From assembly GCA_964496755.1 (NCBI GenBank), contig CAZCBD010000058.1, positions 1 to 13,991 on the forward strand: a stretch of DNA of 13,991 nt, read 5' to 3'. Numbering within the stretch: the stretch's first letter is position 1; each line of letters begins with the position of its first letter. The notes beneath the pieces were generated by a model that did no database searches, was not told the DNA's origin, and worked only from the letters and a program-made list of their open reading frames with translations. The translations under genes and the position numbers were made by a program. Below, in pieces: positions 8,832 through 13,991 of the stretch. Source of the DNA: CAZCBD01 sp964496755. Its GTDB lineage: Bacteria > Bacteroidota > Ignavibacteria > Ignavibacteriales > Melioribacteraceae.

Positions 8832-9821
8832 TTATGCTTCGTTAATTGTTTCAAAAAGAGTGTTTAGTTCAATTGGGATAATGCCGGCAGTTTCGCATAC
8901 AATACCACCTGCCCAATTAGCAAGAAATGCAGCTTCGTAAATATCAGCACCGGCACAAAGAGCCATTGTTAAAGTTGAAATCACAGTATCACCTGCGCCT
9001 GAAACATCCGCCACTTTTCGTGCTTTGGTAGGTAGTTTTTTTACTGTTCCATTTTCTTCAAATAAAGCTATTCCACTTTCGCCAAGAGTTAGTAAAATAT
9101 ATTTTGCGTTTAATATGTCCAATAATTTTTTCCCTGCATATTCCATTTCGGAATTATTTGTAATCTTAACTCCGAGAGCATCTTCAGCCTCTTTTTTGTT
9201 TGGCTTAAAAACCGTAACATTTTTGTATTGTAAGAAATTATGGAATTTCGGATCGACTGTTATAATTTTGTTATTTAGGTTTGCAAGTTTAATTATTTCA
9301 GAAATTATGTGTTCGGTTAATATTCCCTTGTTATAATCTTCAAGAATAATAGCATCTAAATCGGAGATATTTTTTTTAAAAAACTCTAGAATAGAATTTT
9401 CAAATTCAGTGGATATACAATCCGTACTTTCTTTATCAACCCGCACAACATGTTGGTTTTCAGCCATAACTCTTGTTTTTATTGTTGTAGGTCTATTTTC
9501 AGAAATAAAAATTCCTTCTTTTGAAATATTTTTTTCTTTAAGTAAAGATGTAAAATCTGCTCCAGCACTATCATAACCAATAATGCCGACAGGGTAAGGG
9601 ATTCCCTTTAATGTTGAAATATTTAAAGCAACATTTGCTGCACCGCCAAAGCGAGTAAATTCTTTTTCAATTTCCACTACGGGAACGGGAGCTTCAGGAG
9701 AGATTCTTTTAACAGAACCCCATAAATATGAATCTAACATCATATCGCCAAGAACGGCAATTCGTTTATTTTCAAAATTTTGTTTTAATTTAAATAAATT
9801 TTCAAGAGAAACATTTTTCAT
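8832..9821 (-). CDS. rfaE1: D-glycero-beta-D-manno-heptose-7-phosphate kinase (PfkB family)
   Basis: Phosphorylates heptose 7-phosphate at C1 in the ADP-heptose branch of LPS core synthesis. The 329 residues match the N-terminal kinase half of HldE: GDMMLDSYLWGSVKRISPEA at 25-44 is the sugar-binding signature of the subfamily, FGGAANVALN near 58-67 is the PfkB glycine motif, and DVSGAGDTV at 272-280 is the second PfkB signature with D278 as the catalytic base. Phosphatase gmhB, isomerase gmhA and epimerase hldD are not in the window. The ATG follows the propeller gene's TAA by one base; a weak GGAAT lies just upstream. The RISPEAPVPVV motif makes a general ribokinase or fructokinase unlikely. 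Confidence 0.94.
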   Translation of the reverse strand: MKNVSLENLFKLKQNFENKRIAVLGDMMLDSYLWGSVKRISPEAPVPVVEIEKEFTRFGGAANVALNISTLKGIPYPVGIIGYDSAGADFTSLLKEKNISKEGIFISENRPTTIKTRVMAENQHVVRVDKESTDCISTEFENSILEFFKKNISDLDAIILEDYNKGILTEHIISEIIKLANLNNKIITVDPKFHNFLQYKNVTVFKPNKKEAEDALGVKITNNSEMEYAGKKLLDILNAKYILLTLGESGIALFEENGTVKKLPTKARKVADVSGAGDTVISTLTMALCAGADIYEAAFLANWAGGIVCETAGIIPIELNTLFETINEA

Positions 9822-9822
9822 T

Positions 9823-10881
9823 TTAATTCCAAGAGGCTAATTTATTTGTGAGATTGATTTTTATTAAACCCCGATCTGTTCCAAGCCAAATATTTTTTCC
9901 GTCAAAATAAATATCATAAATTGTATCGGGTATTTTTTTGTTTAAAATCGGAATAATTTTTTTTGTAATTCTATTTATTAAACACAAACCGCGTCCGAAT
10001 TGCGCTTTTGTTTTCGGGCTAAACTGATATAATGATACCCATATAAAATTTCCGGTTTTTTCAAGTGCATAAACACCATTTGCGTTTAATCCGTTTTGAG
10101 TATCATATCTTTTCCATGTATTTTTTCTATTGAAGCAATAAACTCCGCCGATATTGTAATTTTCGTTGCCTTTAACTTTAAATTCATCAAGACCTATCCA
10201 AATATTATTTTGTTCGAATAGTAAATCGCTAATTGAAACGGTTTTTCCTTCGTGGTTAAAATAATTTAATCTGTTATCAAAAAACTTAACGGCATTTTTA
10301 GCGTGGAAGGGCAGGGCTTTTTGATATTTATGCATGCCGGCTTCTGTTCCAAACCAAACTAAAGTATCACCGTCAACCTTTATGGTTTTTATGGTATTGG
10401 ATTTTTCATCGTTTCCAACGGTTAAATCGTAATCAACGAATCTTCTGGTTCTAATATCATATTTTGATAAATATTTAAACCTGCCTATCCATAAACATTT
10501 AGAAAATTTATCATATTCAAGCGAACGTATCCAATTACTATATTGTCCGCCTTTGCCAAATTTCCGTTTGCTCCATCTTTTTCTTTTTTTATTAAAAATG
10601 AATAATCCGTCAACAGAGCCGGCCCAGACAAAATTTTTATTTTCGGCAATGCAATAGAACATATCATGTTGAAGATTATTTTTCTTTGTTGAATAGTTTA
10701 AGAATCTTTTTGATTTAACACTATATTTATAAATACCTTTTCCATAAGTAGCGATCCAGATTTCGTTTTTATTTCCGGTTATACCATAAACTTTAGTATT
10801 TGGTAAAAAGGTTTGAATTTCAGTTTGGCCAAAAACTAAGCTAAAAGCAAACAGAAAAAAAAAGTAAAAAAACAATTTCAT
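9823..10881 (-). CDS. Secreted seven-bladed beta-propeller protein (Reg_prop-like), function unknown
   Basis: The 352-residue product starts with a signal peptide (KLFFYFFFLFAFSLVFG, cleavage likely before Q19) and has no later membrane segment, so it should be periplasmic or surface-exposed. It is built of seven repeats with a core like [IVL]-W-[IVAF]-[GAS], beginning near residues 41, 85, 130, 175, 227, 280 and 331, each followed by a G[IL]xx[YFI] strand. Spacing is about 45 residues for the first blades and about 52 for the later ones. This is the pattern of the 'two-component regulator propeller' repeats that form the sensor half of Bacteroidota hybrid histidine kinases, but no kinase, Y_Y_Y or DNA-binding part is attached: the protein ends at the seventh blade. 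The ATG overlaps the panB stop (TAATG), with GAGAG just upstream. A ligand or scaffold role is possible; I do not assign one. Confidence 0.85.
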   Translation of the reverse strand: MKLFFYFFFLFAFSLVFGQTEIQTFLPNTKVYGITGNKNEIWIATYGKGIYKYSVKSKRFLNYSTKKNNLQHDMFYCIAENKNFVWAGSVDGLFIFNKKRKRWSKRKFGKGGQYSNWIRSLEYDKFSKCLWIGRFKYLSKYDIRTRRFVDYDLTVGNDEKSNTIKTIKVDGDTLVWFGTEAGMHKYQKALPFHAKNAVKFFDNRLNYFNHEGKTVSISDLLFEQNNIWIGLDEFKVKGNENYNIGGVYCFNRKNTWKRYDTQNGLNANGVYALEKTGNFIWVSLYQFSPKTKAQFGRGLCLINRITKKIIPILNKKIPDTIYDIYFDGKNIWLGTDRGLIKINLTNKLASWN

Positions 10882-11696
10882 TAGTAACTCTCATTTTCGT
10901 TTGGAAATGAATTATCTTTTACATCCGAAACATATTGTTTAATTGCATTTTGAATTTCTAATGTTAAATGAAGATATTTTCTAACAAATCGCGGATTAAA
11001 TTCTTCATTAAGTCCAAGCATGTCGTGAGTAACTAAAATTTGGCCGTCGCAATGTGGTCCTGCACCAATACCAATGGTTGGAACGGAAATAGAATTTGTA
11101 ATTTTTTTTGCCAGCTTCGCAGGAATTTTTTCCAAAACAATAGCAAAAACTCCGGCCTGTTCAAGAGCAATTGCATCTTCCAAAATTTGTTTAGCTTCGG
11201 CATCCTCTCTTCCGCGGGCTTTATAACTACCAAATTGATGAATGCTTTGCGGAGTTAATCCGATATGTCCCATTACGGGGATGCCGGCATCGGAAACTTT
11301 TTTTATTGTTTCCGCCATTCTTATTCCGCCTTCCATTTTAACACCGCCGGCAGAAGTTTCTTTCAGAATTCTTCCGGCATTTGTAAAGGCTTCGTTTGGA
11401 TTTGTTTGATAACTCATAAAAGGCATATCGGTTACAACCATAGCACGAGATACTCCGCGTGCAACAGCTTTTGTATGATAGATCATTTCATCTAATGTTA
11501 CGGGCAAGGTTGTATCGTATCCTTGAACAATATTTGCCAATGAGTCGCCAACCAATAATAGATCAATTCCAGCAGAGTCTAAAAGTTTTGCCGTTAGGTA
11601 ATCATATGCTGTTAGTGCAGCAATAGGAATTTTTTTTTCTTTTTGAAGAATTAATGATTTGGTTGTAATTTTTCTAAATTCAGAATGCAGGCTCAA
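10881..11696 (-). CDS. panB: 3-methyl-2-oxobutanoate hydroxymethyltransferase (ketopantoate hydroxymethyltransferase)
   Basis: First committed step of pantothenate (vitamin B5, CoA) synthesis: transfers a hydroxymethyl group from methylene-tetrahydrofolate to 2-oxoisovalerate. The 271 residues are of family length and show all the hallmarks: TAYDY at 29-33, VGDSL at 49-53 (D51, metal), D90 in VTDMPFMSY, VKMEGG with K120 and E122 (substrate and metal site), GHIGLTPQ at 143-150, E189 in IVLEKIP as the likely catalytic base, and IGIGAG near the end. Start: the frame has a TGA two codons before TTG at 11696 and no ATG before the conserved core, so the gene begins with TTG, 17 nt inside the preceding gene. 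The neighbours panC and panD are absent; placement in an envelope operon is probably only co-transcription. Confidence 0.96.
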   Translation of the reverse strand: MSLHSEFRKITTKSLILQKEKKIPIAALTAYDYLTAKLLDSAGIDLLLVGDSLANIVQGYDTTLPVTLDEMIYHTKAVARGVSRAMVVTDMPFMSYQTNPNEAFTNAGRILKETSAGGVKMEGGIRMAETIKKVSDAGIPVMGHIGLTPQSIHQFGSYKARGREDAEAKQILEDAIALEQAGVFAIVLEKIPAKLAKKITNSISVPTIGIGAGPHCDGQILVTHDMLGLNEEFNPRFVRKYLHLTLEIQNAIKQYVSDVKDNSFPNENESY

Positions 11697-12429
11697 AATT
11701 CACCTCTTCTAATTTTGTTGACCATTCTTCTTCAAAACCTTTAATTAAAGATTGTTCAAGTTTAAAATAATCAACGGGTTCATTTAAAATTGTTTCAATT
11801 TCTGTTGTTTTATTTTTTAATTCATTGTTAAGTATTTTAATGTCGGATAAATTGGCATTCAAGTAGTTTGGAAGTTTTGTATGAAATGTTCCGCACAGAA
11901 TTGAACCGTGTTGTAAAACAACATTATTCATTTTTCTTTGGGCACTTCCAACTAACTTTTTGCCGTTGTGTTTAATCTCGCTTTTGGCAGTACTGGCAAA
12001 GCACAAAACGCCGGATGGCTGATTTAATAAATTGGGAAAGTTAGGTTGTAGGTTTTCAAGTTCCACATTTTCTAATTTCGAATTATAAATTTTTAGTCCT
12101 CTAACTAAAGCTTCAGAAATTTTTGTGTAAATTTCTCGATTCGACAAACCGCTTCCAAGAGGCATCACTGCCGAGTAAGTAATTTCTTCGGCATGAAGAA
12201 TGGCACGACCACCCGTAGGGCGTTTTACAACATCTAAATTATCTTGCTTGGCTCTAATCAAATTAATATCTTCAAATTTTTGATTTGCCCCAAGGGATAT
12301 ACAATATGGTTTCCATCGGTAAAGCCTAAAAAAAGAAGTAGTTGAATTACATTTTTCTGTTAGTTTCAAATCAAAATCCATATTATACTTACCGGAGCTG
12401 AAACCACTATTTATAAATTTCCAATTCAT
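11680..12429 (-). CDS. lipM: LipM-type octanoyltransferase / lipoate-protein ligase A family protein
   Basis: A cofactor transferase (BPL/LplA/LipB fold) that attaches octanoyl or lipoyl groups to lysines of lipoyl domains, such as those of GcvH and 2-oxoacid dehydrogenases. Visible motifs: RPTGGRAILH at 70-79 (the RRxxGG substrate loop), EITYS at 82-86, GKKLVGSAQ at 156-164 with K158 as the expected ligand-binding lysine, and LQHGSIL just after. C143 in VLCFAS aligns with the catalytic Cys of Bacillus LipM (Cys150), which points to thioester-forming octanoyltransferase chemistry rather than ATP-dependent LplA; the 249-residue length without the LplA accessory domain agrees. A LipL-type amidotransferase is the main alternative. 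It lies 21 bp after lpxA, with AAGGAAAG upstream of its ATG, and overlaps panB by 17 nt. No lipA is in the window. Confidence 0.85.
   Translation of the reverse strand: MNWKFINSGFSSGKYNMDFDLKLTEKCNSTTSFFRLYRWKPYCISLGANQKFEDINLIRAKQDNLDVVKRPTGGRAILHAEEITYSAVMPLGSGLSNREIYTKISEALVRGLKIYNSKLENVELENLQPNFPNLLNQPSGVLCFASTAKSEIKHNGKKLVGSAQRKMNNVVLQHGSILCGTFHTKLPNYLNANLSDIKILNNELKNKTTEIETILNEPVDYFKLEQSLIKGFEEEWSTKLEEVNFEPAF
11701..11707 (-). promoter_or_regulatory. Ribosome binding site that fixes the TTG start of panB
   Basis: The minus strand reads AGAGGTG, then AATT, then TTG at 11696. The strong Shine-Dalgarno match lies inside the 3' end of the lipM-like gene and supports TTG as the true panB start. 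Confidence 0.65.
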
Positions 12430-12450
12430 TTATTTAACTTTCCTTAATTA

Positions 12451-13230
12451 CTACTTTCCTTTTATAATTCCTCGGTCACTATTTTTTACAAAGGATACTA
12501 TTTCTTGAATATCTTTGTTTTCGGGGTAAAGATTAAGAAGTTTTTCACATGCCTGAGAATAATTTAATCCGTCGCGGTAAAGTATTCTATATGCTTCTTT
12601 AATTGTCATAATTTGTTCGTTCGAAAAACCGCGTCTTCTTAACCCAAGTACATTTAATCCTGCAAATCGCAAAGGCATATAATTAGCCATCACAAATGGA
12701 GGTACGTCATTAACAATTCTTAAGCCACCTCCGATCATCGAATGTTTGCCAACTTTGCTGAATTGATGGATTGGGGTTGAGCCGCCAACAATAACCCAGT
12801 CTTCAAGAATTGCATGCCCGCCTATTTGAACAGCATTAGCTAAAATTACATTGTTGCCTATTTGGCAATCGTGTGCAACATGAGCATAAGCCATCAATAA
12901 ACAATTTTCACCAATCGAGCTTTTCCCTGTAGCATCAGTACCTTTGTGTAAAGTGCAAAATTCTCTGATTGTGGTATTGTTTCCGATATAAAATAATGAA
13001 TCACCGTCTTTAAATTTTAAATCCTGTGGTAGATTTGAAACAGAAGCTCCTTGAAAGATCTTTACGTTTTCGCCAATTCGAGCTCCGTTATAAATGCATA
13101 CGTGAGGTCCGATAATTGTATTTTTACCAATTTTAACATTGTCTTCAATAATTGTAAAAGGTCCAACCTGAACATTTTCAGCAAGTTCAGCATTAGGACT
13201 AACAATAGCAGAGGGATGTATTAAATTCAT
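12451..13230 (-). CDS. lpxA: Acyl-[ACP]--UDP-N-acetylglucosamine O-acyltransferase
   Basis: First acylation step of lipid A: moves a 3-hydroxyacyl chain from ACP to the 3-OH of UDP-GlcNAc. The product is a left-handed beta helix of hexapeptide repeats (about 1-185) followed by a helical C-terminal domain starting around PLRFAGLNVLGLRRRGF. Catalytic H120 in AHVAHDC matches E. coli H125, with H117, H139 and H155 matching H122, H144 and H160. G168 lines up with E. coli G173, the acyl-length ruler position. I chose ATG at 13230 (259 aa, close to E. coli's 262), preceded by GGA and a 7-nt spacer in the 13-bp gap. An in-frame TTG at 13272 would add 14 unconserved residues and overlap fabZ. It follows lpxC-fabZ, the standard FCB-group order. 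Confidence 0.96.
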   Translation of the reverse strand: MNLIHPSAIVSPNAELAENVQVGPFTIIEDNVKIGKNTIIGPHVCIYNGARIGENVKIFQGASVSNLPQDLKFKDGDSLFYIGNNTTIREFCTLHKGTDATGKSSIGENCLLMAYAHVAHDCQIGNNVILANAVQIGGHAILEDWVIVGGSTPIHQFSKVGKHSMIGGGLRIVNDVPPFVMANYMPLRFAGLNVLGLRRRGFSNEQIMTIKEAYRILYRDGLNYSQACEKLLNLYPENKDIQEIVSFVKNSDRGIIKGK

Positions 13231-13243
13231 TTCTAATTCCAAA

Positions 13244-13991
13244 TTATTTATCGTTTCTGTTTCGGTCAACAATAGCAGCCATAAAATCAGCTTCGGATAC
13301 TAAATTGTTATCAACATATGCTTTGGCTGACATCATTATTATATTTCTTTTTTGGTTAAGTAATTCAACTTCCATTACAAGTTGGTCTCCCGGTACAACG
13401 GGTTTTCTAAATTTCACATTATTAATTTGCATAAATAGAACAAGTTTTTCTTCCGGTTCAGGTATTGAGTTAAGCATCAAAATTCCACCTGTTTGCGCCA
13501 TAGCTTCAACAATTAAAACTCCCGGCATAATAGGTTCGCTTGGGAAATGGCCTGTAAAATGAGGTTCGTTCATTGTTACGGATTTTATACCGACAACTTT
13601 TTTTCCTAATTCCAATTCCACAATTTTATCAACCAATAGGAAAGGGTAGCGGTGGGGTAAAATTTTCATAATTGCATTTATGTCGAATATTATACCTTCC
13701 TTTTTTACGTGCTGGTATTTTTTTACCAACTTTTTTTGTTGATATAATTTTCTGATTTTTTTTGCAAACTCAACATTTGCTTGGTGCCCCGGGCGTGCGG
13801 CTAAAATCTGAGCTTTTATAGGGGCTCCTATTAATGCTAAATCTCCAATCATATCAAGTACTTTATGGCGTACCGGTTCATTTTTGAATCGTAATGATTT
13901 ACCATTTAAAAAACCGTTTTCATTTACAGTAATATTTTCTTTTAATTTTAATTTGTCTCTAAGTTCAATTAATTGTTTTTCATTAATTTCT
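13244..13991 (-). CDS. lpxC-fabZ: Bifunctional UDP-3-O-acyl-N-acetylglucosamine deacetylase / 3-hydroxyacyl-ACP dehydratase (LpxC-FabZ fusion), partial (5' end off window)
   Basis: The frame is open from position 13990 at the right edge to TAA at 13244 (248 residues). The first part is the C-terminal region of LpxC, the zinc deacetylase committing lipid A synthesis. EPVRHKVLDMIGDLALIG holds two of the three zinc ligands (H at 13865-13867 and D at 13853-13855, matching E. coli H238 and D242), and PGHQANVEF supplies the H265-like residue. A lysine-rich linker (about 13700-13765) leads to a complete FabZ domain (about 13250-13699): LPHRYPFLLVD, catalytic His in GHFP at 13547-13549 and catalytic Glu in VEAMAQ at 13505-13507. 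The methionine at 13852 is internal to LpxC, not a start. Such fusions are known in Bacteroidota and Chlorobi relatives and join the competing users of 3-hydroxyacyl-ACP (lipid A versus membrane phospholipid). The first zinc ligand lies outside the window. Confidence 0.95.
   Translation of the reverse strand, partial: EINEKQLIELRDKLKLKENITVNENGFLNGKSLRFKNEPVRHKVLDMIGDLALIGAPIKAQILAARPGHQANVEFAKKIRKLYQQKKLVKKYQHVKKEGIIFDINAIMKILPHRYPFLLVDKIVELELGKKVVGIKSVTMNEPHFTGHFPSEPIMPGVLIVEAMAQTGGILMLNSIPEPEEKLVLFMQINNVKFRKPVVPGDQLVMEVELLNQKRNIIMMSAKAYVDNNLVSEADFMAAIVDRNRNDK

Larger units (their letters stand above)
1..13991 (-). other. Single long operon of at least ten genes, open at both window edges
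   Basis: All ten genes are on the minus strand. Junctions in transcription order are: 13 bp, 21 bp, 17-nt overlap, TAATG, 1 nt, 0 nt (TAAATG), 14-nt overlap, TAATG, 23 bp. Non-coding DNA totals about 60 bp, leaving no room for an intergenic promoter or a hairpin terminator. That the genes are co-transcribed is inferred from this spacing; promoters inside coding sequence cannot be excluded. The promoter of the unit must lie beyond position 13991, and its terminator before position 1. Confidence 0.8.

Noticed and set aside
10485..10667. 60-residue minus-strand open frame inside the propeller gene
   Set aside because: It is an alternative frame within a gene whose own frame has seven regular repeats.
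11040..11495. Two plus-strand open frames (11040-11258 and 11265-11495) opposite panB
   Set aside because: They are shadows of the conserved PanB coding sequence and have no motif of their own.
13228..13272. Longer LpxA starting at TTG 13272
   Set aside because: It adds 14 residues not typical of LpxA and overlaps fabZ by 29 nt; ATG at 13230 gives family length and has an upstream GGA.
13244..13852. Stand-alone FabZ gene starting at the methionine at 13852
   Set aside because: The frame is open upstream to the window edge and encodes the LpxC zinc motif around RHKVLDMIGD, so this Met is internal to an LpxC-FabZ fusion.

Overview
This 14 kb AT-rich window is almost entirely coding. Every real gene lies on the minus strand, so transcription runs from position 13991 down to 1. 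The organism looks like a Gram-negative member of the Bacteroidota/Chlorobiota/Ignavibacteriota (FCB) group. The evidence is an LpxC-FabZ fusion protein, a secreted Reg_prop-type beta-propeller, a secreted metallopeptidase fused to TolB-like PD40 repeats, two signal peptides that would leave glutamine at +1, and low GC. Ignavibacteria-like is my best guess, but the sequence alone does not prove it.

In transcription order the layout is: (1) 13991-13244, the C-terminal part of bifunctional LpxC-FabZ, cut by the window edge; (2) 13230-12451, LpxA; (3) 12429-11680, a LipM-type octanoyl/lipoyl transferase; (4) 11696-10881, PanB; (5) 10881-9823, a secreted seven-bladed propeller of unknown role; (6) 9821-8832, the ADP-heptose pathway kinase RfaE1/HldA; (7) 8831-8343, its adenylyltransferase partner RfaE2/HldC; (8) 8356-3866, a 1496-residue TamB/AsmA-like translocation protein; (9) 3866-1779, RNase R; (10) 1755-1, a secreted zinc peptidase plus PD40 propeller, cut by the left edge and with no stop inside the window.

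The largest gap between genes is 23 bp and most junctions overlap or abut (TAATG, TAAATG, or overlaps of 14-17 nt). This looks like one long operon that continues past both ends. Most of it concerns the outer membrane: lipid A first steps (LpxC, FabZ, LpxA), LPS core heptose activation (RfaE1, RfaE2), delivery of lipid or protein to the outer membrane (TamB), and two exported proteins. Mixed in are two cofactor genes (lipoylation, pantothenate) and an RNA-decay exonuclease. No RNA gene, mobile element, repeat array, CRISPR, internal promoter or terminator was seen. I did not find a clearly new defence or mobile system; the least understood parts are the two secreted propeller proteins.
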